A stretch of 32,607 bases of DNA. Source: CAITSH01 sp945892985. GTDB taxonomy: Bacteria > Pseudomonadota > Gammaproteobacteria > Burkholderiales > SG8-39. Position 1 is the stretch's first letter. The number at the start of each line of letters is the position of its first letter. A program made the position numbers and the translations under genes. The notes beneath the pieces were generated by a model that did not search any database, was not told the origin of the DNA, and saw only the letters and a program-made list of their open reading frames with translations. This document shows positions 7,742 to 16,533 of the stretch, piece by piece. The DNA is taken from the NCBI GenBank assembly GCA_945892985.1, contig CAMDDU010000048.1, positions 1 through 32,607 on the forward strand, written 5' to 3'.

Positions 7742-8137
7742 TCACTGCCCCCTTTTGACCCCTCGAAAGCGTTTTCGGATCGCGCGCCGATGCCTGGCGC
7801 GGGATCGCGCCGCAAGGGTAGGCAGCCCGCGGCCTAAGGCGATCCGGTAGAGCCGCTTGGCATTTGCGTAGAGAAGCTTCTCTTTTGCCGCATCCGAACG
7901 GCTTCGGCGCGGGCGGCCCGCCCGATGCGGCGCGCTTCGGTGCGCGCATGGAGATCGGCGACAAAACGGGCGCAGTGCTGCAGACCCTGGCGATGCCTTA
8001 TTGCCGCGGCTAGGCGGGTGCCCGGACCTCAGAAAATATCAGGAGTGATTGGGGCCATCGCCTGCAAATCCTTTTCTGGCGCGGGTTTGCGGGCGATGGT
8101 GGACGCTGACCGCGCTCTTACGGCCCTGCCGGAGCGC
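7742..8137. pseudogene. amidohydrolase scraps, both strands
   Basis: No intact gene occurs between 7710 and 8137. On the minus strand (about 7910 down to a stop at 7742) a startless frame reads SDAAKEKLLYANAKRLYRI, which resembles the C-terminus of amidohydrolase-2 family enzymes. On the plus strand (about 7920-8013) another startless frame reads ARFGARMEIGDKTGAVLQT followed by LAMP, which resembles an N-proximal amidohydrolase segment, and ends at a TAG. The pieces face opposite ways, so they may be leftovers of a rearranged gene. The matches are short and from memory of the family, so confidence is low. Confidence 0.35.
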
Positions 8138-9364
8138 TTAGGCGCGAGAGGTCGCCGCACTCAGTACCGTGTTCCAGGCGTGGGTTTCGATCTTGTGGTT
8201 TTTCGCTTCGTCGCGAACCACGTTCATCGGGTCTTCCCCCGCTTTTATACGCGCCAGTTGCTCCCTGAACAGACGCCGCTGCATCACCACGCCCATGTCC
8301 GAATGGGTGAGGTTTTCCAAGGCATGCACGGCGATCGCACGCTGGCCTTCCTGCGCTTCTTTGTCGTCGGGGCGGCGCTGGCGGTCTTCATAGGACCGCG
8401 CCACATCTGCCGCGGGCCTGATGTCAATGCGCACGTCCGTGCCTGGCCTCCAGTTTTCCCTGGGCTTGCCGTTTTCCAGCGGCCAGGCAACCAGGCTGAA
8501 TGCGGTCAGGTGCTCGTTGTCCACCGGCACCGTCCAGGACACTTCGGTCGCCTTCTCCTCGTGCTTGACCAGCGTGCCCGATTCATGGATGTCCGGGACC
8601 AGGAAAATATTTGGCATGATGCATTCGGCGTAGCGCTCAAGCCGGTTGCCGTTGGGAAGGTCCTTGACGACCTTGTAGCACACGCCAAGCTTGGTTTTTT
8701 CGAAGCTGATTTTTGACTGACCCTGCATCAGCGCGCCACTGAACTGGTCGCCGCTGATCTTCTGGTGCAGGATCAGCAGGTGCCAGGGGTCGAGCACGTT
8801 TTCGTGGTGCTGCATCCAGTTGCAGTCGCGCACATAGCCGATGCCCTGGCCTTCCCAGAGCTGCATGCCGCGGATTTCGACGTCCTTGCGGTAACGCGTG
8901 TCGAAAATGTCGTACATCGGAAACAGCGGTTTTGTTTCCAGCGGGCCCATGTAAATGAAAACCAGCCCGCCGAATTCCATCGCTGGATAGGCCGGATGCT
9001 CGATCTTCATGTTGTCGCAGAACTCTTTGGTCTCGCAGGCCATCTCCATCACTTTGCCGTCGGGGGCATAGAGCCAGCCGTGGTAGCAGCAACGCAGGCC
9101 TTTTTGCTCGACACGCCCCCACTCCAGCGACGTGCCGCGATGGCTGCAATGCGGTTCGAGGCAACCGATCTCGCCCTCTTTGGTGCGGAAAATGATCAGG
9201 TCTTCGCACATGATGCGGACCTTTTTGGGGAGGTCACGCACCTCGCTGGACAGCGCGACTGGCTGCCAGGAACGGCGCAGCAACTCGCCCATTGGCGAGC
9301 CCCCCTCGACATGCGTCAGCTCAACGTTTTCGCCCGGAACCTTCCAGCCGTACCTTGATTTCAT
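8138..9364 (-). CDS. Rieske non-haem iron oxygenase, alpha subunit
   Basis: A 408-residue aromatic ring-hydroxylating oxygenase of the phthalate-dioxygenase type. The N-terminal Rieske domain has C73-x-H75, 16 residues, then C92-x2-H95 for the [2Fe-2S] cluster. The catalytic domain has N189-V-L-D192-P-W-H195-x4-H200, the mononuclear iron motif. The protein hydroxylates or demethylates aromatic acids using electrons from a reductase that is not encoded in this window. I chose the ATG at 9364, which has AAGGAGAT upstream; the frame opens 23 codons earlier without a site. It is divergent from a TetR-family gene with a palindromic operator between them, and the TRAP transporter follows the regulator. 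The nearby decarboxylase-like gene hints at a phthalate-like substrate, but this is inference. Confidence 0.93.
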   Translation of the reverse strand: MKSRYGWKVPGENVELTHVEGGSPMGELLRRSWQPVALSSEVRDLPKKVRIMCEDLIIFRTKEGEIGCLEPHCSHRGTSLEWGRVEQKGLRCCYHGWLYAPDGKVMEMACETKEFCDNMKIEHPAYPAMEFGGLVFIYMGPLETKPLFPMYDIFDTRYRKDVEIRGMQLWEGQGIGYVRDCNWMQHHENVLDPWHLLILHQKISGDQFSGALMQGQSKISFEKTKLGVCYKVVKDLPNGNRLERYAECIMPNIFLVPDIHESGTLVKHEEKATEVSWTVPVDNEHLTAFSLVAWPLENGKPRENWRPGTDVRIDIRPAADVARSYEDRQRRPDDKEAQEGQRAIAVHALENLTHSDMGVVMQRRLFREQLARIKAGEDPMNVVRDEAKNHKIETHAWNTVLSAATSRA

Positions 9365-9482
9365 GATGAAAATCTCCTTGATCCTGTTTGCCCGTCCGGT
9401 GTCCGGCGCAGCTTTGCCGCGCCATCGCCACACCGACCTGCCACATTGTTGCCAAGCTGGCGAAATTCTGTGCTAAATTGTA

Positions 9483-9500
9483 ATTGAACGGCGGTTCAAT
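9483..9500. promoter_or_regulatory. putative TetR operator
   Basis: ATTGAACGGCGGTTCAAT has perfect 7-bp inverted arms (ATTGAAC/GTTCAAT) and a 4-bp spacer. It is located 118 bp from the Rieske gene start and 69 bp from the TetR-family start, in the only intergenic space shared by the two divergent genes. The size and symmetry fit a TetR-dimer site that represses both directions. Confidence 0.55.
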
Positions 9501-9568
9501 GAAATAAAGTTGAACACAAAAGCGCTGCGTTGGCAACTGCCGGCGAACTGCCCTGGTCTGGGAACACC

Positions 9569-10360
9569 ATGCTGAAAACCGCGCGCAAGCCTGAAAAAGC
9601 CAAGCCAAACAAGCGCAAGCAGGCCGCTGAGGCGACGCAAAAGCGCCTGCTGCTGGCTGCTGAGCGCCAGTTCGCGGAACACGGATTCGCTGGTGCCTCG
9701 GTGCGCGACATCTGTGGCAGGGCCAAGGTGGACCTGGCGATGATCAACTACCACTTCGCTTCCAAGCTCGGGCTCTACCGAGCGGTGTTCCTGCGCCGCA
9801 GCGAGGTGCTGAACAAGCATCGGCTGGAGGAACTCGACCGGGTGCTGCAGGCCGAGAGCGATTGCGCGGACCTCGCTGGCGTGGTGCGCGCGCTGGTCGG
9901 GCCGAACATCCGGCTGAGGAACGACGCAAAACTCGGCGGACTTGCCTTTGCGCGCATGATCGCGCATGAAATGATCGACCCGAACGGCCAGCGCCGCAAT
10001 ATCATCGGCCATATTTTCGACACCGTCGCCAGCCGCTTCATCGAGGCGCTCGCGCTGGTATTGCCGCAAGCCTCGCGGGCGGACCTGCACTGGGCCTTCC
10101 ACTTCAGCATAGGCGCGCTGGTGCAGACCATGGCCAACAATGGGCGCCTGGAAAAAATCTCGAAAGGTGCCTGCAGTGTTTCGGATGTGGAGGTCGTGCT
10201 GGACCATCTCGTGCCGTTTGTCGCGCACGGCATCCTGGGATGTGTGGGCAGGACGGGGGTCGCGCAAGGTGCGCCGCCGGCCGTAGCGGGCAACGAGGCA
10301 ATCGAATACCGGGCAGCGCCTTTCCCGGAGAAGCGCCGCCGGCCGCACCTGGTCCGGTAA
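9569..10360 (+). CDS. TetR-family transcriptional regulator
   Basis: A 263-residue regulator with a TetR N-terminal helix-turn-helix: RLLLAAERQFAEHGFAGASV, then DICGRAKVDLAMINYHFASK with the YHF motif of recognition-helix ends. The C-terminal ligand domain contains FDTVASRFIEALALVLP and is followed by a basic tail. The ATG at 9569 is preceded by GGGA; an upstream TTG at 9530 in frame is less likely. It is divergent from the Rieske oxygenase and precedes dctPQM by 46 bp on the same strand, so it probably represses the oxygenase and may share a transcript with the transporter. The inducer is likely the aromatic substrate or its CoA ester, which is inference. Confidence 0.92.
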   Translation: MLKTARKPEKAKPNKRKQAAEATQKRLLLAAERQFAEHGFAGASVRDICGRAKVDLAMINYHFASKLGLYRAVFLRRSEVLNKHRLEELDRVLQAESDCADLAGVVRALVGPNIRLRNDAKLGGLAFARMIAHEMIDPNGQRRNIIGHIFDTVASRFIEALALVLPQASRADLHWAFHFSIGALVQTMANNGRLEKISKGACSVSDVEVVLDHLVPFVAHGILGCVGRTGVAQGAPPAVAGNEAIEYRAAPFPEKRRRPHLVR

Positions 10361-10406
10361 GGCGATCATCTAAAAAAGGCAATAGCAATACCAACTGGAG
10401 CTTGTT

Positions 10407-11405
10407 ATGACGCATTTCATGAGACTCATGCTTATAGTGGGGGCGGCGCTCGGTTTTTCGGCGGCGGTGCAGGCGCAATATGTGATGAAAATTTCTACGC
10501 CCACCGTGGGCGACATCAATAACGAATGGATGAAGACATTCAAGGCCGGATTCGAGGCGCGCAGCGGCGGCAAGGTCAAGGTCGAGCTCTATCCGGGCAG
10601 CCAGCTCGGATCTATGCCGGCGACCATCGATGGTGTCGTGCTTGGCACCATCGAGGTGGCGTTTGTCTCGAGCGGCTTTCTTGTTGGCATTGAGCCGCGT
10701 TACCAGATATTCGACGCGGTCGGCATTTTCGACAACGTCGCGCACGGCCAGCAGATATTCGGCGACGAAGCGGTGAAAAAGCGCATGGCGAACTTCGGCG
10801 AATCCAAGGGCGTGCTGTCGCTGACCAACTATATCCACAGCCCATATGTGGTGGTAGCGAAAAAGCCGATACGCGCATTGGCCGACCTGAAGGGGCTCAA
10901 GGTGCGCACCTTCTCGACGCCGATGCAGATCGAGCCGATGAAGAAGTTCGGTGCCTCGCCCATTCCGATGACCCTGGGTGAAGTGCTGCCGGCGCTGCAA
11001 AACGGCACCATCGACGCGGCGCTTAGCGGCAACACCATCCTGACGGCATTCAAGTACTACGACACCGCCAAGACCGCCATGTACATGCCGACCTGGACCA
11101 TCGTTGTATCGGCCATCATCAACAAGGCCTGGCTCAATTCCTTGCCGCCGGCGTTGCAGACGGCGCTGTGGGAAGAAGCGCACAAGGCCGATGCGGTGGC
11201 GGCCACGTGGGGTGCCGCGGACATCGAGCGCGCGCGTAAACTCTGGGAACAGAACGGCGGCGTTAACGTCACCCTCGCGCCGGCCGAGCAAAAGCGCTTC
11301 GTTGAGGAAGTCACCGCGTCGATCATGCCGGTCGTCAACAGCAATCCGCAGATAAAAGCGGACTATGAGGCGCTTACGGCAGCGTCGAAAAAATTCCGCA
11401 AATGA
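10407..11405 (+). CDS. dctP: TRAP transporter periplasmic binding protein
   Basis: A 332-residue DctP-type solute receptor. A signal peptide of about 23 residues ends near VQAQ. The mature part has the family features KAGFEARSGGKVKVELYPGSQLGS and, near the C-terminal half, LKGLKVRTFSTPMQIEPMKKFGASP, which includes the conserved Arg that contacts the substrate carboxylate. It binds an organic acid in the periplasm and hands it to the DctQM membrane complex. TGGAG precedes the ATG. The stop overlaps the dctQ start (ATGA), so the three genes are one operon. TRAP receptors accept many carboxylates; an aromatic or keto acid is suggested by the Rieske oxygenase next door. Confidence 0.93.
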   Translation: MTHFMRLMLIVGAALGFSAAVQAQYVMKISTPTVGDINNEWMKTFKAGFEARSGGKVKVELYPGSQLGSMPATIDGVVLGTIEVAFVSSGFLVGIEPRYQIFDAVGIFDNVAHGQQIFGDEAVKKRMANFGESKGVLSLTNYIHSPYVVVAKKPIRALADLKGLKVRTFSTPMQIEPMKKFGASPIPMTLGEVLPALQNGTIDAALSGNTILTAFKYYDTAKTAMYMPTWTIVVSAIINKAWLNSLPPALQTALWEEAHKADAVAATWGAADIERARKLWEQNGGVNVTLAPAEQKRFVEEVTASIMPVVNSNPQIKADYEALTAASKKFRK

Positions 11406-11911
11406 CCGGGCACCTCGAGCAGGCTGTCGAGCGCCTGATGCGCCTGTGCGCGCTGGCGCTCGCCATTGCGTTGATCGCGGCGGTACTACTCAATTTGGCC
11501 AACGTCACGGGACGCTACCTGTTCAACCAGGCCCTTCTCGGCGCCGACGAGATCCAGATATTCATCATGATCTGGATGACCTTTCTCGGCGCGGCGGTGG
11601 TGTCCTGGCAAGGGCAGCATTTGCGCATGGATGTCCTGGTCGGCTACCTGCCGCGGCCGGTGGCGCGCGGCCTGCGCGTCATCGAGCGGATGTTGACGGT
11701 GGGGCTGGCCGGGTTCGTTGCTTACCACTCCTGCTTCTACACGGCCAGCATGTTTGCGATCCGACGCAACAGCGAGGCGGCTGAAATTCCGATGGCAATT
11801 CCGCACAGCGCCATCGTCGCCGGTTTTGTGCTGATCGCGGTCATCAGCCTTTTCGGACTGTTCGGTGTCCGGCACAGCGCCCCGCCCGAAAGCGCGGAGG
11901 GGCTACAATGA
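11402..11911 (+). CDS. dctQ: TRAP transporter small membrane subunit
   Basis: A 169-residue integral membrane protein with four predicted helices, the DctQ layout: ALALAIALIAAVLLNLANVT, then the typical GRYLFNQALLGADEIQIFIMI, and two later hydrophobic stretches. DctQ stabilises and couples the receptor to the DctM permease in the inner membrane. Start and stop overlap the neighbours by four bases at both ends (ATGA), showing tight translational coupling in dctP-dctQ-dctM. Confidence 0.92.
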   Translation: MTGHLEQAVERLMRLCALALAIALIAAVLLNLANVTGRYLFNQALLGADEIQIFIMIWMTFLGAAVVSWQGQHLRMDVLVGYLPRPVARGLRVIERMLTVGLAGFVAYHSCFYTASMFAIRRNSEAAEIPMAIPHSAIVAGFVLIAVISLFGLFGVRHSAPPESAEGLQ

Positions 11912-13188
11912 GTTTCGCCTTAGGCGTAGTGCCGTTTCTGCTGTTGCTGCTCGGCTTCCCGATCTACCTAGTGTTGCTGACTACGGTGACGGTGACGCTG
12001 ATGTTGTTCATGCACATCCCGTTCGCGGTGCTGCACCAGACCATGTTTGGGGCCATCAACACTTTTCCGCTGCTAGCCATTCCGTTTTTTTTATATGCGG
12101 GTGAGCTGATGGGCCGAGGCACCGTCGCCAAGCGCATCGTCGATGTGGTGCAGGCAGGGGTCGGTAGCGCGCGCGGCAGCCTGGGGCTGACCACAGTGGG
12201 CACCTCGGCCATCTTCGGCGCCATTTCCGGTGCCAGCTCCGCTACCGTGGCGACCGTTGGCAAGATCATGCTGCCGGCGATGAATCGCGCCGGCTATCCG
12301 ATCAAGTTCTCGGCCGGGCTTATTACCAGCGTAGGCGCGATCGATATCATCATCCCACCGAGCATCCCGATGATCGTCTACGGTGCCGCGGCGCAAGAAT
12401 CGGTGCCCCGCCTGTATGCGGCCGGCATCCTCCCCGGGCTGCTGATCGCCGGCATCATCGCCATCTACGTGGCGTGGTACGCCAGGCGGCACAAGCTTGG
12501 CACGACGCAGGCTTTTTCGATAAAAGTGTTCCTCGCGTCGCTGCTGCACGGCAGTTGGGCGCTGGGCGCGCCGGTCATCATTCTAGGCGGGATTTACGGC
12601 GGCATCTTCTCGCCGACCGAGGCGGCCGGCATCGCCTGCGTCTATGCCGCGTTCGTGACCTGCGTCATTTACCGCGACATCCCCTGGAAATCAGTGGTCG
12701 AGGCGGCGGCATCTACAGTGTTTTTCACCTCGCAGATTCTGATCATTCTCGCCTGCGCCAGCGTCTATTCCTGGCTGTTGACGGTGAACCAGGTGCCCAT
12801 GGCGCTGGTGTCCTGGATTGAGTCGCTGCAGTTGTCGCAATGGATGATTCTTGCATCGCTTAACGTGTTGCTGCTGGTGGTCGGTTGCGTGGTCGATCCG
12901 CTGTCGGCGATCCTGATCCTGACGCCGCTCTTGGTGCCCATCGTCAAGGCCGCCGGCATCGATACCGTGCACTTTGGCATCGTCGTCATGGTCAATCTGG
13001 CGATCGGGCTGTTTCACCCGCCCTTCGGTATCAATATTTTTGTCGCGCAATCGGTGCTGCGTCTGCCGCTCAACACCATCTACCGCGGCATTATTCCCTT
13101 TGTCGGCTTGTACCTGATCGCGCTGGTGATCATCACCTACGTGCCTGCGGTATCCCTGATCGGGGTGAAGCTTTTCATGGGCTCCTGA
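11908..13188 (+). CDS. dctM: TRAP transporter large permease subunit
   Basis: A 426-residue, highly hydrophobic permease of the DctM family with roughly 11-13 membrane helices. Recognisable segments are FPLLAIPFFLYAGELMGRG, TVGTSAIFGAISGASSATVA, GAIDIIIPPSIPMIVYGAAA and the late HFGIVVMVNLAIGLFHPPFG, all conserved in sodium-coupled DctM proteins. It carries the substrate across the inner membrane with a Na+ gradient. The length is normal and the gene ends 25 bp from a convergent gene, so the TRAP operon ends here. Confidence 0.94.
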   Translation: MSFALGVVPFLLLLLGFPIYLVLLTTVTVTLMLFMHIPFAVLHQTMFGAINTFPLLAIPFFLYAGELMGRGTVAKRIVDVVQAGVGSARGSLGLTTVGTSAIFGAISGASSATVATVGKIMLPAMNRAGYPIKFSAGLITSVGAIDIIIPPSIPMIVYGAAAQESVPRLYAAGILPGLLIAGIIAIYVAWYARRHKLGTTQAFSIKVFLASLLHGSWALGAPVIILGGIYGGIFSPTEAAGIACVYAAFVTCVIYRDIPWKSVVEAAASTVFFTSQILIILACASVYSWLLTVNQVPMALVSWIESLQLSQWMILASLNVLLLVVGCVVDPLSAILILTPLLVPIVKAAGIDTVHFGIVVMVNLAIGLFHPPFGINIFVAQSVLRLPLNTIYRGIIPFVGLYLIALVIITYVPAVSLIGVKLFMGS

Positions 13189-13212
13189 CCAGGGCGCAGC
13201 CGCGGCCATCGT

Positions 13213-13950
13213 TCAAACCGAGGCGAGGAGTTTTCCATAGGATTTTATTGGATGGCTGATGCCACGGCATTTCATCGCAGACCATATGAGCGCGTTCATC
13301 CAGGTTACTGCAGTGGTGTCCAGATCCTGCTCCAGTGGTGCGATGTTATGTATGCTTCCCCATCCACCGCAGGGGATATACAAACCATCAGGCTTCAGCT
13401 TCGATTCGGAAAACGTCTTGCGCGCGAATGAATACTCCACCGGGATAGGCAGGCGGCGTATCTCGACGTTACGAACGATACCAAGCCCGTCCATGTGGAT
13501 GACCTCAATTCCCTCGGCGTGGAGGTATTGCTTGATCAGATCATTCATCGGCGGCTGAAACGGTGTGGCCATCGCGACAGTCTTCAGGTTCATGCTGCGC
13601 ATGGCGTCCATCACGGCGGTAATGTCGGTAATAGCCGGGAGCCCCGATGCCTGAGACATGCGCTCTATCAGGACTTTATCAAAGCCCTTGCTGGAGCGAA
13701 CGATGGGAGGCACACCAAGAAAATAGACTAGGTCGACGTCAAAGTTTGCCAATTGCCTGGCGGCGCGCTCGGCGTCCTTCAACGCCCCATCCATGTCGCT
13801 GTCGGCAAGCTTTTCTATGCCGAGACTGACGGTCGTGACATCCACTCCGTCAGGAACCACTGCATAGAATTCCCGCACAAACCGCGGTGGTACCGGTGTC
13901 GGGAAAATTGCCCCAATGTGCAATCGCCATCCTGTTATACCTTCAGCCAA
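13213..13950 (-). CDS. arylmalonate decarboxylase/maleate isomerase-like protein
   Basis: A 245-residue member of the Asp/Glu racemase superfamily, in the group of maleate isomerase and arylmalonate decarboxylase. Two alpha/beta halves each carry an active-site loop: GVPP at G79-P81 and YIPCGGWG with C194. Racemases and maleate isomerase have Cys in both loops; this protein has Gly in the first and Cys only in the second, as in arylmalonate decarboxylase (Gly74/Cys188 in the known enzyme). The start is a TTG at 13950 with AGGAG seven bases before it. It follows the citrate-synthase-like gene by 53 bp on the same strand, and a paralogue lies at 17636-18388. Decarboxylation or isomerisation of an unknown dicarboxylate is inferred. 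Confidence 0.8.
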   Translation of the reverse strand: MAEGITGWRLHIGAIFPTPVPPRFVREFYAVVPDGVDVTTVSLGIEKLADSDMDGALKDAERAARQLANFDVDLVYFLGVPPIVRSSKGFDKVLIERMSQASGLPAITDITAVMDAMRSMNLKTVAMATPFQPPMNDLIKQYLHAEGIEVIHMDGLGIVRNVEIRRLPIPVEYSFARKTFSESKLKPDGLYIPCGGWGSIHNIAPLEQDLDTTAVTWMNALIWSAMKCRGISHPIKSYGKLLASV

Positions 13951-14003
13951 AGTTCTGCTCCTGTTCGGTTGGTTTATCCGCTATGAGAAAACAGTGCACT
14001 TTA

Positions 14004-15338
14004 TCAGGTTTCGAATGATGACTGGTCGTCCCGGAACAGGGGAGAGTGCTTAATGTACTTCGCGCGCGGTCGCATCATGTGGCTTGCCATCGATTGCTCG
14101 AAAATATGCGCAGACCAGCCGGCTGTCCAGCCTATCACCCAGAGCACCCCAGCGGATCGTTTGGGAAGTCCGATGGCGCAGCTAATGGCAACAAGGCCGA
14201 TCGCAATGCTCGGATAAGCGCGCAAGCCGGTCGCCGCTTCATTTACAAATTCAAATATCAACTCAAGACGCCGGTTGCCTTCTCCCAATTTCCGCGCCAT
14301 ATCGAGGAGATAGAGCGCCCGCGGGTCGCCCTTTGGATAAAACGGGTGGTTGAAGCCCGGCATGCGCCGCGCTGTCTGCTGCAATGCCTCCATCCGTTTG
14401 CGAAAAGCGGCGCGATCATGGCATTCGTGCACCATGTCTTCTATGTCGTCGCAATGGGCGCGGATATTTCCGCCGGTGTGCGTAGAAAGTGCGGCACCCA
14501 GGCAGTAAAAATAGTCTGCGCCCGTCGACGCCGCGAGCCTTGCCGTGAAAGTCGACGTGCCCAATTCATGGTCGGCTACCACAATCAATGCAGCATTGAC
14601 CGCGCCCAGCGCTGGTTGCGTCCATTCGCTCGAAGTAGCTCGCGCAATGTGCGCGGCCAGGGATTCTCCTGGCTCGCCGGCTACGAAGCTGCCCTTCGGG
14701 GACAGATAGCCGAGACATCCAGAATAAGCAGCAATGATCCTGCGCGCAAGCCCAAAGTTGGCCACGTCCATTCGCCCTTGACCTGCCACTGGCCTGGCAA
14801 GGTGCTTATCCTTCTTTGTCAAAATGCAAAACTGCAGCGTAACCAGGGACAGCACCTCCATGATTTGCTGTCCAGGATCCAAACCCTCGATGGCGTGAAC
14901 AATTTTGTCGGGCGAAAAGGGCAGCGGAACCGTCGGCCACCGGATTGGCTCTCCGGTCCATTCGCCACGCCACAGCAATTCAGCCACTGATTCGAACGGA
15001 CAACCGGAGACCGCCAGATCGACGGCCTGTCTGCCTCGATACTTGGGCCCGGCAGAGGTCAGTTCGGTGATGGCTGTTTCAATGACTGGCGCCCCCCAGT
15101 GCATCGCCGAGGCGGCCACAGCAGAATGACCTGAACGCGCAGTGCTGCGTGCACGGATACGCTCTATATCCTCGCGCGAGTACAGACTATGCTTGCCATC
15201 CGGGTGGGGAATACGGCGGATCCAGCCTCTGCCGACGTAGGTATAGAAAGTTTCTGCCTTTATTGCGAGGACTGCGATCGCCTCTTTGCTGGTAAGGTAA
15301 TCTGCTGTGCTGTCGATGGTAAGCTTACTGATCGGCAT
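14004..15338 (-). CDS. DNA-binding-domain/citrate-synthase-like fusion
   Basis: A 444-residue protein. The N-terminal 65 residues resemble a MerR/excisionase-type winged helix (LTSKEAIAVLAIKAETFYTY, then SREDIERIRARS). The rest is citrate-synthase-like: ADHELGTSTFTAR, then ALSTHTGGN with H287 at the position of catalytic His274 of pig citrate synthase, and GFNHPFYPKGDPR with H331 for His320. At the place of the catalytic Asp (usually PNVDF or PNIDF) the sequence is YPSIAIG, so Asp appears replaced by Ala379. The protein may catalyse a related Claisen-type or lyase reaction, or may be a regulator that senses an acyl-CoA. It is divergent from a Bug gene across a repeat-rich promoter region and precedes a decarboxylase-like gene. 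Confidence 0.8.
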   Translation of the reverse strand: MPISKLTIDSTADYLTSKEAIAVLAIKAETFYTYVGRGWIRRIPHPDGKHSLYSREDIERIRARSTARSGHSAVAASAMHWGAPVIETAITELTSAGPKYRGRQAVDLAVSGCPFESVAELLWRGEWTGEPIRWPTVPLPFSPDKIVHAIEGLDPGQQIMEVLSLVTLQFCILTKKDKHLARPVAGQGRMDVANFGLARRIIAAYSGCLGYLSPKGSFVAGEPGESLAAHIARATSSEWTQPALGAVNAALIVVADHELGTSTFTARLAASTGADYFYCLGAALSTHTGGNIRAHCDDIEDMVHECHDRAAFRKRMEALQQTARRMPGFNHPFYPKGDPRALYLLDMARKLGEGNRRLELIFEFVNEAATGLRAYPSIAIGLVAISCAIGLPKRSAGVLWVIGWTAGWSAHIFEQSMASHMMRPRAKYIKHSPLFRDDQSSFET

Positions 15339-15382
15339 GATCTCCTCCTTGCGGTTCTCACTGGTCGGACTCGGCGATAGCC

Positions 15383-15416
15383 GATTGTCCGATTGTTGAT
15401 TGTCCGATCAATATTG
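15383..15416. promoter_or_regulatory. operator-like repeats, divergent promoter A
   Basis: GATTGTCCGAT occurs twice in direct orientation (15383-15393 and 15398-15408), and the second copy runs into CAATATTG. The stretch 15398-15416, read in reverse complement (CAATATTGATCGGACAATC), matches 16 of 19 bases of a site at 22851-22869 in the other divergent promoter region of this gene block. ATTG-N6-CAAT at 15399-15412 gives dyad symmetry. It lies between the divergent citrate-synthase-like and Bug genes. A shared regulator, perhaps GntR- or LysR-like, is inferred; none is encoded in the block. Confidence 0.6.
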
Positions 15417-15475
15417 AAGAATAGTTTCCGGCTTTTTATGATGGCAAAAGAAGTCCCATAAATGAGGAGGCAACC

Positions 15476-16471
15476 ATGCATCAACATTTTAGCTTGCACT
15501 GGCAACGCAGTCTTGCCGTTTTACTTGTCGTATTCCTGTTTAACGTGGTGTCTGTCGCGTCGGCGCAGGACACCTATCCCTCGAAACCGATACGGCTGGT
15601 GCTACCGCAACCTCCAGGCGGCGCGGTCGACCTCGTGGCGCGCCAATTGGCCCAGAGACTGGCCGAATCGATGGGACAGCAGGTGGTAGTGGACAACAGG
15701 CCTGGCGCGAACGGCATCATCGCTGCCGAGTTGGTCGCAAAGGCACCGGCTGATGGCTATACCTTGCTTCTCGCAGTGGACACCAACCTCGTCGTCAACC
15801 CCAATCTTTATCGCCAGCTTCCCTACGACCCTTACCGTGATTTCAGCCCGATCAGCGTACTTGCCAAGGTCGGCCTGGTGCTCGTCGCCCATCCCTCGGT
15901 ACCGGCAAACAGTGTTACTGAACTGATCGCACTGGCCAAGGCCAACCCCGGAAAACTTAACTATGCATCGCTTGGCAGCGGAACGCAGCAACACCTGGGT
16001 ATGGAGTTCTTCAAATCCATCGCTGGAATCAGCATCACGCATATCCCTTATAAGGGTACCGCCCCGGCGATGGCCGATCTGCTTGGGGGAGCCGTCTCAA
16101 TCATGTTCACCGGCATGCCATCCGCATTGGCACAGGCAAAGTCAGGCAAATTGAAACTTCTCGCGGTAACCTCGCCCGAGCGCTCGGGGCTGGCCCCCCA
16201 GTTACCGACCATGGTGGAGGCGGGCGTGCCGGGGTTTGAACTGAGTGCGTGGTTCGGACTGCTTGCCCCGGCAAATAGCCCGGTACGCGTGACCGAGCGC
16301 ATCACACAAGAAGTCGCAAAAGCGGTTGCGAACCGGGAATTCCGGACCAACCTGCAGAATCAGGGACTCGATCCTCTGGGCAGCACGCCTGAAGCCATGC
16401 TCGCACTGATGAAATCGGATACCGAAAAATGGGCCAGGGTCATTCGCGACTCGGGTGCGAAAGTCGAATAG
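15476..16471 (+). CDS. Bug/TTT periplasmic substrate-binding protein
   Basis: A full-length 331-residue Bug protein with a signal peptide of about 30 residues ending at ASAQ. Family motifs are YPSKPIRLVLPQPPGGAVDLVA, VDNRPGANGIIAAELVAKA, DGYTLLLAVDT, HIPYKGTAPAM and LPTMVEAGVPGFELSAWFG. Bug receptors bind carboxylates or similar small molecules, usually with two main-chain-bridged waters, and may feed TctAB permeases or act as sensors. GAGGAGG precedes the ATG. It is the only gene on the plus strand from this promoter, convergent with a second Bug gene. The ligand cannot be told from sequence. Confidence 0.93.
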   Translation: MHQHFSLHWQRSLAVLLVVFLFNVVSVASAQDTYPSKPIRLVLPQPPGGAVDLVARQLAQRLAESMGQQVVVDNRPGANGIIAAELVAKAPADGYTLLLAVDTNLVVNPNLYRQLPYDPYRDFSPISVLAKVGLVLVAHPSVPANSVTELIALAKANPGKLNYASLGSGTQQHLGMEFFKSIAGISITHIPYKGTAPAMADLLGGAVSIMFTGMPSALAQAKSGKLKLLAVTSPERSGLAPQLPTMVEAGVPGFELSAWFGLLAPANSPVRVTERITQEVAKAVANREFRTNLQNQGLDPLGSTPEAMLALMKSDTEKWARVIRDSGAKVE

Positions 16472-16533
16472 ATAAGGCGACATCAAGATGCGGCAAATCG
16501 GGCGTTCGGGTACAGCGCAGCTTCAATCGAATT

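Noticed and set aside
6798..7964. 388-residue minus-strand frame
   Set aside because: It is antisense to the decarboxylase-like and cupin genes, both of which have clear family matches on the plus strand.
10104..11291. 395-residue minus-strand frame
   Set aside because: Antisense shadow of the TetR and dctP genes.
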